Below are positions 16,953 to 25,875 of a stretch of DNA of 44,074 bases, in pieces (position 1 is the first letter of the stretch; every line of letters starts with the position of its first letter). The DNA lies in assembly GCA_947446025.1 (NCBI GenBank), contig CANFEY010000041.1, forward strand, positions 1-44,074, given 5' to 3'. Below the pieces are notes generated by a model. It ran no database searches, was not told where the DNA came from, and saw only the letters and a list, made by a program, of their open reading frames with translations. The translations under genes and the position numbers were made by a program. This DNA is from Bryobacterales bacterium (GTDB lineage: Bacteria; Acidobacteriota; Terriglobia; Bryobacterales; Bryobacteraceae).

Positions 16953-17489
16953 GTGCACAAGTGGCTTACAGCGCCTCTACGCTTGCTCGCAGAGGCGAGC
17001 ATTGGCTGGCTGGTGCTGATTGCGGTGGGCGCAGTGCTCGCTTGGGCCCTCCACCTGCTGTGGGCAGCCGTCTATGTTGCCGACAATCACACAGGTCTGG
17101 ACCTGCTGACTCCACCTGAGTGGATTTCCTATTGGATGGACTTCACCGTCTTGCCGTCGTTAGTCGCTTGGCAGGCCGGTCTCAAAACATCCGCACCGCA
17201 GCGAGGGCTGGCCTTGTGGGCCGCGTCCATCGTGGTCTGGACGTTCTTAGGCATAGCCGCAGCGCTGCCTTTCGTCACGCTTGTGCTCATGCCGCTCGCT
17301 TTACTCTACGGGATATTGTCGGGTGTCGGACAACCGCTTGCTGACGCGCGTCGCTCGGCACGGATGAAGCCGTCGCCCACGCTAAGTTCAAAACCTTCGC
17401 CCGCGCGGTCACTGTCGCGTGATTGTGCCGATGGCGCACTCGTGCTGCTGTCGTACTTTCCTCTAAAATCTTCACAGTGGAAGTCTTAA
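16953..17489 (+). CDS. Hypothetical membrane protein
   Basis: No family is recognised. Two clear hydrophobic regions are present: WLVLIAVGAVLAWALHLLW near residue 17 and a long one near residues 100-135 (ASIVVWTFLGIAAAL then LVLMPLALLYGI), consistent with three or four membrane passes. GTG 16953 is preferred because AGGAG lies 8 nt upstream; ATG 16914 is an in-frame alternative. The last 40 residues are Ser/Pro-rich and look less like protein than a neighbouring frame (DEAVAHAKFKTFARAV, then stop near 17421). The true end may therefore be frameshifted. Confidence 0.5.
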   Translation: MHKWLTAPLRLLAEASIGWLVLIAVGAVLAWALHLLWAAVYVADNHTGLDLLTPPEWISYWMDFTVLPSLVAWQAGLKTSAPQRGLALWAASIVVWTFLGIAAALPFVTLVLMPLALLYGILSGVGQPLADARRSARMKPSPTLSSKPSPARSLSRDCADGALVLLSYFPLKSSQWKS

Positions 17490-17552
17490 CCGCTAAGTAG
17501 CGGCACAACTGGCGCATAGGCCTCGAAGCTTCCGCGTATCGAAAAGGAATAG

Positions 17553-19508
17553 ATGCCCTCACAAAGAGACGTACTTGAGTTCTTGCAGGACGGAATACTC
17601 ACGCCCCGGCAATCCGTCACAGGTGTGGGGGACATCAAGACCGCGTTGTCCGCAGACGGGAACACGGCCCTGATCGGCTGCCCCCAAGAAGACAATTACC
17701 AGGGGGCGGCGTGGGTATTTGTCCGCTTTCGCGGAGCCTGGACCGAACAGGCAAAATTGATCAGCACGGGGCACCCAGGCACGGGCTTCTTTGGGCAGAG
17801 CGTGGCCTTGTCCGGCGACGGCAAGACCGCGCTCGTTAGTAGCGGCGGCGACCTCGCGGGAGGCACGGCGAAGGTATTTACCCGTTCTGGCGGGGTGTGG
17901 ACTCAACAGGGTTCGCTCCTCACGGGCGGCGGCGAAATTCCTCAAAGATTTGGGTTCAGCGTGGCGCTGTCGACGGACGGGAATACCGCGATGGTCAGCG
18001 ACCCTGGAGACAGCGGGGTTGGCGCAGTGTGGGTCTTCGTCCGAAATCAAGGGGTTTGGACAAAGCAGGGTCCCAAGCTGCTCCCCAAAGACGCGGATCC
18101 AGCTGGTTATGGCACGTCTTTTGGAGCGAGTATGGCATTGTCGGCAGATGGGGACACGGCCGTAATGGGCGGACGTATGGACAACCGCTCCCTAGGTGCG
18201 GCTTGGGTGTTCACGCGCACTAAGGGTGTCTGGGCGCAACAGGGCAAGTTCGTGGGCGACGACCCGAGCCGTACGCTGCCATTTGGCCAGAGCGTGGCGT
18301 TATCTGCGGACGGAAACACGGCGCTAATCGGCACCTTTAGCACTGCCGAGCGTCCCGGACAAGCATTCGTGTTTACACGCTCTGGCGGTGTTTGGAAACG
18401 AGACGCCGAGATCACCGACGGGTCAATCGGTTTCGGCCATAGCGTTGCCCTCTCTGCGGACGGCAACTTGGCACTGATCGGTTCTCCGAACTTCAAAACA
18501 CCGTCACCGTCGGGAACGGCCAGTGTGTACTCCCGTACTGGTAGTGTGTGGACCCAGGTGGGCGGTACTCTAGGTGTCACCGATGGGTCCGCCACATCGG
18601 CCTCGAATGTGGCCCTGTCGCGCGACGGGCACACCGTCCTCCTTGCCGGAACAACGATGCACAGTCCGACCGTGAAAGCTTGGGCCTTTGACAACGACAA
18701 GAAGCTGATCACGCACGTGTGCGTCCTAATGCTGGAGAACCATTCGTTCGACAACATTTTCGGGTTCTCCGACATTCCCGGAATCATCTCCTCCGCCAAG
18801 ACCAAGTCGAACGAGTATGGGAATTACCCGCCATTCCACGCCTCTAGTCCGGCGCTTCCGAGCATGCCGACGGATCCGGGTCACGAATTCGCCGACGTGG
18901 TGGAGCAGCTTTGCGGCAAGGACAAGCCGTATGTCTTCGGGCAGCCCTATCCAACGCTTACCAATTCGGGTTTCGTCTCAAACTACGCCACGACAGTCAG
19001 CGAGATCGAGACGGGCAACCCGCGCCCTCCGAACCCGACGGAATACATCGAGATCATGAAGTGCTTCGATACGAAGACACAGCTCCCCGTGATCTATCAA
19101 CTTGCGACCGAATTCGCGCTCTGCGACCAATGGTTTTCGTCCATGCCCGGCCCAACGTTTCCCAACCGGTTCTTTCTGCATGGCGCGTCATCGTCAGGCT
19201 TGGCCGACTCCCCTCCGGACATGAAAAAGGCGGAGTGGGCACTCGGCGGCGGATTCAACTACGAACACGGGTCAATCTTTGATGCGCTAAGTGATTCGGG
19301 CATCGGGTCGGCCGTGTATACAGACAGTGCTGGTCCGTTTCTTGGGCTTGGCTGGATTCCTCCCGTATGCGTGATCAAGGGCATTCAGTATATCCTCGAT
19401 ACGGATGATTACGTGCATTTCAGAGACGACATAAAGGACCCGTCGTATCCGGAGGGCTATCATTTATCGAGCCCAATTATGGCGACGCCCACTCTGGATC
19501 ATTCATAG
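17553..19508 (+). CDS. Seven-repeat FG-GAP-like propeller fused to phosphoesterase family domain (5' part of a frameshifted gene)
   Basis: Residues about 25-380 hold seven repeats of about 50 residues. Each has a core like GQSVALSADGNTALIG and a closing strand like GAAWVFTRSGGVW, so a seven-bladed beta propeller is likely. From residue 386 the phosphoesterase family (PF04185, phospholipase C/acid phosphatase) begins, with VLMLENHSFDNIFG and FPNRFFLHGASSSG. The frame breaks at 19461-19465. The downstream frame, read from TTT 19463, gives FIEPNYGDA then GGSSQHPMDD, which is the normal continuation, so one base is missing. The present stop at 19508 is therefore spurious. AAGGA lies 4 nt before the ATG. 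No signal peptide is seen, which is unusual for this family. Confidence 0.85.
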   Translation: MPSQRDVLEFLQDGILTPRQSVTGVGDIKTALSADGNTALIGCPQEDNYQGAAWVFVRFRGAWTEQAKLISTGHPGTGFFGQSVALSGDGKTALVSSGGDLAGGTAKVFTRSGGVWTQQGSLLTGGGEIPQRFGFSVALSTDGNTAMVSDPGDSGVGAVWVFVRNQGVWTKQGPKLLPKDADPAGYGTSFGASMALSADGDTAVMGGRMDNRSLGAAWVFTRTKGVWAQQGKFVGDDPSRTLPFGQSVALSADGNTALIGTFSTAERPGQAFVFTRSGGVWKRDAEITDGSIGFGHSVALSADGNLALIGSPNFKTPSPSGTASVYSRTGSVWTQVGGTLGVTDGSATSASNVALSRDGHTVLLAGTTMHSPTVKAWAFDNDKKLITHVCVLMLENHSFDNIFGFSDIPGIISSAKTKSNEYGNYPPFHASSPALPSMPTDPGHEFADVVEQLCGKDKPYVFGQPYPTLTNSGFVSNYATTVSEIETGNPRPPNPTEYIEIMKCFDTKTQLPVIYQLATEFALCDQWFSSMPGPTFPNRFFLHGASSSGLADSPPDMKKAEWALGGGFNYEHGSIFDALSDSGIGSAVYTDSAGPFLGLGWIPPVCVIKGIQYILDTDDYVHFRDDIKDPSYPEGYHLSSPIMATPTLDHS

Positions 19509-19528
19509 GGGGGTCTTCGCAGCATCCC

Positions 19529-20224
19529 ATGGACGACGTTTACCGGGGAGAGAAATTGATCAAAGATACCTACGAAGCGATTCGTGATTCACCGTTCTGG
19601 AACACGAGTCTCCTGATCATCACCTATGATGAACACGGCGGATTCTTCGATTCCGAGGCCCCACCCAAGGATGTAACGGCTCCCGACGATGCGCCGTTAC
19701 GCAAAGAGACTACAGACTTTGACTTCAAACAGCTTGGCGTGGGTGTGCCGGCAGTCGTTGTGTCTCCGCTCATCAAGAAAGGGACCGTGGATCACACTGT
19801 TTATGACCACTCCTCCGTCGCCGCGACGCTGGAAGACATTTTCGAATTTCCCGCACTGACGAAGCGGGATGCACAGGCGAACAATCTGCATACGAACAAA
19901 GAGGGCAAGAAGCACCTGCTGACTTTGTCGGCCGCGAGAACGGATTGCCCCGTTAGACTTGTGGATCCAGCCCCGCGCAAGAGTGCCGAGAGGACCGTCC
20001 CGCAATTCAACCCGCGAGATCTGGATCCGCTGCCTGCAAACTCCAACCTTCACGGCTTCTTAGCAGTCCTGTTGAAAACGGAACTGGAACTGTCCGACGG
20101 GAGCGATGCGGCGAGGGCGGCGATCATCGAAAGCTTCAAGAACGTGAGGACAAGGGCGGACGCGGGCGACTACGCGGCTCGCGTGACTGAGAGAGCGGAG
20201 CGCGCGCGACGGGCGAGCAGATAG
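19529..20224 (+). CDS. Phosphoesterase family C-terminal part (3' part of the frameshifted gene)
   Basis: This continues the phosphoesterase domain of the preceding reading frame. It contains HPMDDVYRGEKLIKDTYEAI, LLIITYDEHGGFFD (metal-site motif) and VDHTVYDHSSVAATLEDIF. Family sequence in this frame starts already at 19463, so ATG 19529 is an internal Met and not a true start. If one base is restored near 19462, the whole gene (17553-20224) would encode about 890 residues. The C-terminal 60 residues (SDGSDAARAAIIESF onward) look like a helical tail. It is convergent with nuoB, with only 2 bp between the stops. Confidence 0.83.
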   Translation: MDDVYRGEKLIKDTYEAIRDSPFWNTSLLIITYDEHGGFFDSEAPPKDVTAPDDAPLRKETTDFDFKQLGVGVPAVVVSPLIKKGTVDHTVYDHSSVAATLEDIFEFPALTKRDAQANNLHTNKEGKKHLLTLSAARTDCPVRLVDPAPRKSAERTVPQFNPRDLDPLPANSNLHGFLAVLLKTELELSDGSDAARAAIIESFKNVRTRADAGDYAARVTERAERARRASR

Positions 20225-20226
20225 CG

Positions 20227-20793
20227 TTACGCTAAATTCAGAACCTTCGCAACCACGCCCTTTTCCTGCTCAATCTTCTTCTGCAGAAGCGTAATCGCGT
20301 AGATCAACTGCTCCGGCCGCGGCGGGCAACCCGGGACATACACGTCCACCGGAATCACCTGATTCACCGGCACCAGCGCATAGTTCGAGAACACACCCGT
20401 CGAGGTCGCACAGGCGCCCATCGAAATCACCCACTTGGGCTCCGGCATCTGCTCGTACAAGCGGCGGATCACCGGAGCCATCTTGTTCGACACGCGCCCG
20501 GCGATGATCATCAAGTCGCTTTGCCGCGGGCTGCCGCGCATCACCTCGGCACCGAAGCGCGAGATGTCATAGCGCGAAGCAATCATCGACATCATCTCAA
20601 TCGCGCAGCAGGCCAAGCCGAAGCTCATCGGCCAAATTGCGTTCTTTCGGCCCCAATTGATGAGTTTGTCCAGCGAGGTTGTCAGCACCGAATCGCCGTA
20701 TTCGTCGATCTCGGGTTCGTCGTCCACGCGCGCAAACAATTCGGGCGGCTGGCTCAGGTGAAATACTGTGTCTTCTGCGGTGTAATCGGCCAC
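20227..20793 (-). CDS. nuoB: NADH-quinone oxidoreductase subunit B
   Basis: This is the complex I subunit that carries iron-sulfur cluster N2 and passes electrons to quinone. The four cluster cysteines are present: C62 and C63 ([10 protein letters not shown]), C128 (MGACATSTG) and C156 ([10 protein letters not shown]). The length of 188 is normal, with an acidic N-terminal extension. It starts at GTG 20793, 6 nt after a perfect TATAAT and without a ribosome binding site. No other nuo gene lies in the window, although nuoB is usually followed by nuoC and nuoD. Either the complex I genes are scattered in this genome or this is an extra copy. Confidence 0.95.
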   Translation of the reverse strand: MADYTAEDTVFHLSQPPELFARVDDEPEIDEYGDSVLTTSLDKLINWGRKNAIWPMSFGLACCAIEMMSMIASRYDISRFGAEVMRGSPRQSDLMIIAGRVSNKMAPVIRRLYEQMPEPKWVISMGACATSTGVFSNYALVPVNQVIPVDVYVPGCPPRPEQLIYAITLLQKKIEQEKGVVAKVLNLA

Positions 20794-20799
20794 TCGCTT

Positions 20800-20805
20800 A
20801 TTATA
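20800..20805 (-). promoter_or_regulatory. Consensus -10 TATAAT of nuoB
   Basis: A perfect TATAAT on the minus strand is followed by AAGCGA and then the GTG start. Transcription would begin at or next to the start codon. TTCATG at a 16-bp spacing is only a weak -35. On the other strand TAGCAT (20819-20824) precedes malQ by 5 nt, so the two divergent promoters overlap. Confidence 0.65.
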
Positions 20806-20829
20806 CCTAGTTCATTGCTAGCATGAAGA

Positions 20830-22773
20830 ATGGCATCGGAGCGAGCAGCACTGGAACGGGCGGCAGTCGAGTGCGGTATCGAACTCGAATACACCGACAC
20901 GTGGGGACGCGTCCACCGAGCCTCCGATGAAACCCTGCAAGCGATCTTAGCTGCGTTCAGTAGCCCCGCGCGTAAGCCCAGGACTATAGTCGTCCACCAC
21001 GATGAGCCGTCGATCACCCTGCCCGTACACTCCACCGGCACAGTCAAACTCGAACTCGAATGGGAAAACGGCGAGCTCGAACATCACTGGTTCTGGATGC
21101 CCGAACTCCCCCAGGGCCGCTTCCCTCTACCCGCCCTGCGCCTCGGCTATCACAAACTGCGAGTGTGGGCCGTCGCCAAGCCGCAACTGGAACTGATCCA
21201 CGAAGCCCGCTTCATCGTGTGCCCACGCCGCACCCGTACCATCGACCAACGCGTGGCGGGGCTGGCGGTCACGTTGTACGGCCTGCGCTCCAAACGCAAC
21301 TGGGGCATCGGCGACTTCACGGACCTGCAGGCGCTCACCACCACCTTCGCGCAAGCGGGAGCCGCCTTCATCGCGCTCAACCCCCTGCACGCGCTGCCCA
21401 ACCGCCAGCCCTACAACACCAGCCCATACTTGCCGGAGTGCTCGCTCTACCGCAACTTCATCTACCTCGATCCCGAACGGGTTCCGGGATTCTCGATGGA
21501 GGACGCCGATGCCTCCGAGATCGATGCGCTGCGCGCAGGTGAGTTCGTCGAGTATGAGCCCGTGGCCGCTGCGAAGCTCCGGGCGCTGCGTGGCGCGTAT
21601 TCACGATTCTCGGCCAGTGCGGAATTCGATGCCTTCATCGAACAGGAAGGCGCGCTGCTCCACGACTACGCCGTCTACTGCGCGCTGTGGGCGCACATCC
21701 ACGCCGAGCATCCCTCCATCTGGTTGTGGACCAATTGGCCGGAGCAGTATCGCGATGCGCGCTCGCAGGCGGTCGCCGACTTCGCCGCCGAACACGCCAA
21801 CGATGTCCGCTTCTACAAGTTCCTCCAGTGGCAAGTGGACCGCCAGCTTGCAGAAGCGCAGGATCACGCGCTAGCGCTAGGAATGAAGATCGGCCTCTAT
21901 CACGACCTCGCCCTGGCCACGGATAAGTTCGGCGCCGACCTGTGGGCCAACGGTCCGTTCTTCGCCCAAGGAGCACGCGTGGGTGCCCCTCCCGATGAAC
22001 TCGCGCCCAGCGGCCAGGATTGGGGCTTCCCTCCCCCCAATCGCGACGCCCATCGCGCCAACGGCTACGAACTCTTCGCCCAAACCATCCGCAAGAACGC
22101 CCGCCATGGCGGAGCTCTCCGCATTGACCACGTGATGCGCTTCTTCCGCCTGTTCTGGATCCCCGACGCGCTCACCGCCCGCGACGGAGCCTACGTGCGA
22201 GACTACGCCGAAGACCTACTGCGCATTCTGGCGCTCGAAAGCGTGCGCGGCGGCTTCATTGTGATCGGCGAAGACCTCGGCACCGTACCCCCCGGCACGC
22301 GCGAACGCCTGGGCGAGGCCGGCATCCTGGGCTACCGCGTGTTGTGGTTCGAACACTGTGCCCCTGGCGAATACCCGCGCCACGCCGCCGTCTCCACCAC
22401 GACGCATGACCTGCCCACGCTCGCCGGGTTCTTCTCCGGCCGCGACATCGAAGCCCGCAAGGCCGCCGGGCTGGTCAACGAAGAGGAATACCAACAGCAG
22501 TGGACCTCGCGCCGCGCCGACATGGAACGCACCGGACAGCTCTTCGCCGCCGCAGGCTTCGCATTTGACGCGCTCGGCTTCGTGCTGTCCACGCCCTGTA
22601 CCGTGGCAATTGTGAATCAAGAAGACCTCACCGGCGAAACCGAGCAGCAGAATCTCCCGGCCACCACCTGGGAACATCCCAACTGGCGTCGCAAAATGCA
22701 TGTCGACGTGGCGGACCTGGAGCCATTCGCCGACAAGCTGCGAACGCAGCTCCAACGCAGTGGAAGAGTTTGA
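20830..22773 (+). CDS. malQ: 4-alpha-glucanotransferase (amylomaltase)
   Basis: This GH77 enzyme transfers alpha-1,4-glucan segments, rearranging maltodextrins in the cytoplasm. The catalytic-domain motifs are LYGLRSKRNWGIGDF near residue 150, ALNPLHALPNRQPYNTSPY near 190, the nucleophile Asp in RIDHVMRFFRLFW near 435, the acid/base Glu in VIGEDLGTVP near 480 and TTHDLPTLAGFF near 525. An N-terminal domain of about 130 residues with IPLP-like beta sequence precedes the barrel. The length of 647 fits the longer MalQ type. It may act together with glgP at the end of the window in glycogen or maltodextrin use. Confidence 0.94.
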   Translation: MASERAALERAAVECGIELEYTDTWGRVHRASDETLQAILAAFSSPARKPRTIVVHHDEPSITLPVHSTGTVKLELEWENGELEHHWFWMPELPQGRFPLPALRLGYHKLRVWAVAKPQLELIHEARFIVCPRRTRTIDQRVAGLAVTLYGLRSKRNWGIGDFTDLQALTTTFAQAGAAFIALNPLHALPNRQPYNTSPYLPECSLYRNFIYLDPERVPGFSMEDADASEIDALRAGEFVEYEPVAAAKLRALRGAYSRFSASAEFDAFIEQEGALLHDYAVYCALWAHIHAEHPSIWLWTNWPEQYRDARSQAVADFAAEHANDVRFYKFLQWQVDRQLAEAQDHALALGMKIGLYHDLALATDKFGADLWANGPFFAQGARVGAPPDELAPSGQDWGFPPPNRDAHRANGYELFAQTIRKNARHGGALRIDHVMRFFRLFWIPDALTARDGAYVRDYAEDLLRILALESVRGGFIVIGEDLGTVPPGTRERLGEAGILGYRVLWFEHCAPGEYPRHAAVSTTTHDLPTLAGFFSGRDIEARKAAGLVNEEEYQQQWTSRRADMERTGQLFAAAGFAFDALGFVLSTPCTVAIVNQEDLTGETEQQNLPATTWEHPNWRRKMHVDVADLEPFADKLRTQLQRSGRV

Positions 22774-22791
22774 CCGCATACACTAGAAGAG

Positions 22792-23247
22792 ATGCGATAT
22801 TTCAGGCTCACCGAAGCCGAACGTGTTTTACCCGACGTGGAACGCCACCTGCGCGACGCCTTGTTCTACAAGGCCGAGTACGAGCGCGTACACAAACAAA
22901 TCGAAGATACGCTGGAGCGCGTGCGGCAATCCGGCGGAGCCCGCATCGACCCATCGAAGCAGTTGGAACTGCGCGTGGAACGCGATGCCAACGTCCGCAA
23001 GCTGCAGGACGCCATGGCGGAGATTGAGCAACTGGGCGCGCTGGTCAAGGACCTCGACATCGGCCTGCTCGATTTCATGGCGCGCTACCAGGGACGCGAC
23101 GTCTGTTTATGCTGGAAATTGGGCGAAGACGCGATCCGTTTCTGGCACGGCACCGAAGAGGGATTCGGCGGACGCAAGGAAATTGACGACGTCTTCCGGG
23201 CGAATCATTCCGGCGAAGCCGTGTCCGGCAGCGGGACCGCGAATTGA
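22792..23247 (+). CDS. DUF2203 family protein
   Basis: This cytoplasmic protein of 151 residues matches DUF2203. It begins with RYFRLTEAERVLPDVE, has a long helical middle (residues 25-90) with IDPSKQLELRVERD, and ends with the conserved GLLDFMARYQGRDVCLCWKLGEDAIRFWH. The function of the family is unknown. TACACT (22779-22784) lies 7 nt before the ATG and no ribosome binding site is seen. Confidence 0.87.
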   Translation: MRYFRLTEAERVLPDVERHLRDALFYKAEYERVHKQIEDTLERVRQSGGARIDPSKQLELRVERDANVRKLQDAMAEIEQLGALVKDLDIGLLDFMARYQGRDVCLCWKLGEDAIRFWHGTEEGFGGRKEIDDVFRANHSGEAVSGSGTAN

Positions 23248-23273
23248 CAGCGTTCCCACGGGGCCGATAGACT
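23244..23273 (+). promoter_or_regulatory. Promoter TTGACA-18-TAGACT of the DUF507 gene
   Basis: A perfect -35 TTGACA (23244-23249) and TAGACT (23268-23273) are separated by 18 bp, 11 nt before ATG 23285. The -35 includes the stop codon of the DUF2203 gene. Confidence 0.7.
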
Positions 23274-23284
23274 AGATCAAATAC

Positions 23285-23869
23285 ATGCTTCTCGCTCGAG
23301 AGTTTGTGGACTACATATCGCGTCAGGTCATCGTCAAGCTGACGCCCCAGTGGATTGAGACCACCAACAGCCAGTCGGCGTCGGGGTTCATCGCGGAGGT
23401 TATTGAAGAAGACCTCGCCATTGAAGACAAGCTCAACGACGAAGTGCGCGACATGTTGAGCGAGTACAGCGAATACATGCGCCGCGAGGGCGTCAGCTAC
23501 CAGGACATGTTCCGCAAGATCAAGAACACCTTGATCACCCAGCGCAAGGTAGTGCGGGCCGCCGGGCGCGATACCGGCGACCAGATGAAACTCTCCCGCG
23601 ACAAAATCAACGACCTGTCCCATAAGGTTGTCGCCGCGCTGCGCAAAAGCCGCGATTTCCGGCTGAAGCGGGAGGCCAACGACGTCCGCCTGGAGATGGT
23701 CAAGGTCGTCACAGAACTGCTCCAAACCGAAGAAAAAGTCGACCGCGCCGCACGCACGAAGATCCGCACCATGAAGAAGGAACTCGGCGAAGGCACCGAG
23801 GAGTGGGACATTCTCCACAAGCGCTTCTACGCCGAGGAAATGAAGAAGCTCGGCATCGACCTGAGCTAG
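23285..23869 (+). CDS. DUF507 family protein with two tandem units
   Basis: This soluble helical protein has 194 residues. The second half (from MKLSRDKINDLSHKVV near residue 100) is a classic DUF507 unit ending EEWDILHKRFYAEEMKKLGI. The first half (LLAREFVDYISRQVIVKL to ITQRKVV) has the same layout and is probably a second, more diverged unit. The function is unknown; single-unit members of about 90 residues are common. It has its own promoter, and no ribosome binding site is visible. Confidence 0.85.
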   Translation: MLLAREFVDYISRQVIVKLTPQWIETTNSQSASGFIAEVIEEDLAIEDKLNDEVRDMLSEYSEYMRREGVSYQDMFRKIKNTLITQRKVVRAAGRDTGDQMKLSRDKINDLSHKVVAALRKSRDFRLKREANDVRLEMVKVVTELLQTEEKVDRAARTKIRTMKKELGEGTEEWDILHKRFYAEEMKKLGIDLS

Positions 23870-23921
23870 CACGGCAACAATCATCGTTGGGTTTCACGGC
23901 TGTGTTCCAATAGAAGCTTTG

Positions 23922-25352
23922 ATGCCCTTCCCCTCCAGCCGCATTTTTTGGATCGCCCTGGCCGCCCTGCTCCTCATCTCCCGGGCCGCCCACCTCAACA
24001 TTCTGTGGGCCGATGAGGACTACCATCTTGCGGAGGCGATTCAGCTGCTGCACGGCAAGATGCTGTACCGCGACATCTGGTATGACAAGCCTCCGCTCAA
24101 CGCGCTGCTGATGCTCGCAACCGGAGGCTGGCCGGGGTGGCCACTGCGGCTCTTCTCCGTCGCCCTCGAACTCGCGGGAGCCGCCGTAGCGTTCCGCTTC
24201 GCCAGCCGATTGTGGACCGCGCGCGAAGGCTACCTCGCCGCCGCGGCGTTCGCCTTCTTCCACATCTTCTACTTCGCCTACACCGTAATGCCGCTGGAAC
24301 CAGACACCTTCATGGTGCTCCCGCACTTGCTGGCCATCTACTGGGCGTGGGACCGGCGGCCCGCTCTCGCAGGATGCATGGCTGGACTCGCCTTCCTGCT
24401 CAACACCAAAGGCCTGTTCGTGCTAGCCGCGTGCCTTCTCTTCAACCCCGCCGGTTGGCTGGCACTCGCCGCCGGATTCGCCGCCCCCTGCGCGCTGATG
24501 GGCGGATGGCTGCTCTCCCAACACGCCTTTGCCGACTACCTCGATCAAGTCTGGCGCTGGGGATTTCTCTACGCCGCGAACCCGCAAGCCGAACCCGCCT
24601 CCGGACCGCTCCTGCGCTTCGCCAGTTGGCTGGCCTTCCACAGCGCTTTGCTCTTGGGTTCGGGCTTCGCCCTGCGCGGCATGCGGGACCGCACGCTGCG
24701 CTGGAAGCTGATCGGCTGGATCGCAGTGTCGCTAGCAGCCGTCAGCGTCGGTTGGCGCTTCCCCCCCCGCTACCTGAATCAGCTCTTCCCGCCGTTGCTA
24801 ATCCTGGCCTCCGCCGGCATCGCCACACTGCTGTCCCGCCGGAGCTGGTGGCAGTTGATCCTGCTGGCCGCGGTCACCGTCCCAGCCGTCCGCTTCTCGC
24901 CCCGCTACGCACAACTGCTTGCCGAAGACTGGCGCGGCGCGCGACACGACTGGCGCGACGCCACCATGGACCGCGAAAGCCGCGACGGAGCAGCCATCGT
25001 GAACCGCCTTGCCAAGCCCGGTGACACGCTCTTCATCTGGGGTTACCGCCCCAACGTCGCCGTCTACACGCGCCTCCCCATCGTAGGCAAGATGTGGGAA
25101 TCGCAACCCGTTACCGGTGTCCCCGCCGACCGCCACCTCAGCGTGGAAATCCCGCTCGACGCCATCTGGGCCGCCGCGAACCAGGCAGAACTTCTGCGCA
25201 CCCGCCCCACCTTCGTCGTCGACGGCCTGTCTTCCTACAACATCGAACTAGACATCTTCAAATACCCCCGCATGGCCGAGTGGATGAAGCCCTACTGCAA
25301 CATCGGCAAGGCCGGACTCGGCATGACAGTCTACCGTCTATGCGATCCTTAA
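23922..25352 (+). CDS. Glycosyltransferase family 39 / ArnT-like membrane protein
   Basis: This polytopic membrane protein of 476 residues has about ten hydrophobic segments. The N-terminal periplasmic loop NILWADEDYHLAEAIQLLHGK, followed by YRDIWYDKPPLNALLM, corresponds to the acidic catalytic loop of GT-C enzymes, which use polyprenyl-phosphate sugars. LNTKGLFVLAACLL and PPRYLNQLFPPLLILA are family-like. The C-terminal domain (GDTLFIWGYRPNVAVYTRLP) is typical of ArnT-like proteins. Substrates are unknown. ATG 23922 is used; TTG 23919 is the adjacent alternative. The next gene begins at or inside its end. Confidence 0.82.
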   Translation: MPFPSSRIFWIALAALLLISRAAHLNILWADEDYHLAEAIQLLHGKMLYRDIWYDKPPLNALLMLATGGWPGWPLRLFSVALELAGAAVAFRFASRLWTAREGYLAAAAFAFFHIFYFAYTVMPLEPDTFMVLPHLLAIYWAWDRRPALAGCMAGLAFLLNTKGLFVLAACLLFNPAGWLALAAGFAAPCALMGGWLLSQHAFADYLDQVWRWGFLYAANPQAEPASGPLLRFASWLAFHSALLLGSGFALRGMRDRTLRWKLIGWIAVSLAAVSVGWRFPPRYLNQLFPPLLILASAGIATLLSRRSWWQLILLAAVTVPAVRFSPRYAQLLAEDWRGARHDWRDATMDRESRDGAAIVNRLAKPGDTLFIWGYRPNVAVYTRLPIVGKMWESQPVTGVPADRHLSVEIPLDAIWAAANQAELLRTRPTFVVDGLSSYNIELDIFKYPRMAEWMKPYCNIGKAGLGMTVYRLCDP

Positions 25353-25357
25353 GAAAT

Positions 25358-25867
25358 ATGATTCGTAGATGGATGTTGGTTGCCGCCGTCCTGCCCTTGC
25401 TGATAGTGGCGGCCTGCCAGCGGCAAGCTCCCGATGAACAAGTGGCCCAAGAGAAAGCAGCGGACCTGGTCAGCGCGTTCGCCATGGCCGACCCTCAGGC
25501 CGCCGCCCAGATCACGCACGGCTTCCATGGCCTCGAAAACGGCTGGCGCTGGGTGGCCTCCAAGTTCGGCGTGACACTCGCTCCACCGGAAGGCTCCGCC
25601 GCGCAGCTGGAACTGAAGTTCGCCCTCCCCGCCGCTGTTTCTGATCGCATGGGCGCAGTCACGCTATCGGCCACCGTGAACGGCAAACCCCTGGAACCGG
25701 AAACATTCAAGACCGCCGGCAACCAGGTCTACACCCGCGACGTCGGCATGGTCGGACCCGGCCCCATCACCATCGAATTCTCCACCGATAAAGCACTCCC
25801 CCCCGGGAACGGCGACGCCCGCGAACTCGCGCTCATCGTCACCCGCGTTTCGCTGCTGGCCAAATAA
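25358..25867 (+). CDS. Predicted lipoprotein of unknown function
   Basis: The N-terminus is a lipoprotein signal, MLVAAVLPLLIVAAC, with Cys near residue 20 of this start. A short charged stretch (DEQVAQEKAADLVSAF) leads into a beta-rich domain (LEPETFKTAGNQVYTRDV, then GPITIEFSTDKALPPG). No family is recognised. ATG 25340 is an alternative start inside the previous gene. It follows the GT39-like gene closely and is probably in its operon. Confidence 0.68.
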   Translation: MIRRWMLVAAVLPLLIVAACQRQAPDEQVAQEKAADLVSAFAMADPQAAAQITHGFHGLENGWRWVASKFGVTLAPPEGSAAQLELKFALPAAVSDRMGAVTLSATVNGKPLEPETFKTAGNQVYTRDVGMVGPGPITIEFSTDKALPPGNGDARELALIVTRVSLLAK

Positions 25868-25875
25868 AAAATCCC

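Noticed and set aside
17794-18700. DNA repeats in the propeller region as a CRISPR or tandem repeat
   Set aside because: The spacing is that of protein repeats of about 50 codons, and DNA identity between units is low.
19455-19470. Programmed -1 frameshift in the phosphoesterase gene
   Set aside because: The site does not match the X XXY YYZ slippery pattern and no downstream stem is evident. A missing base is simpler.
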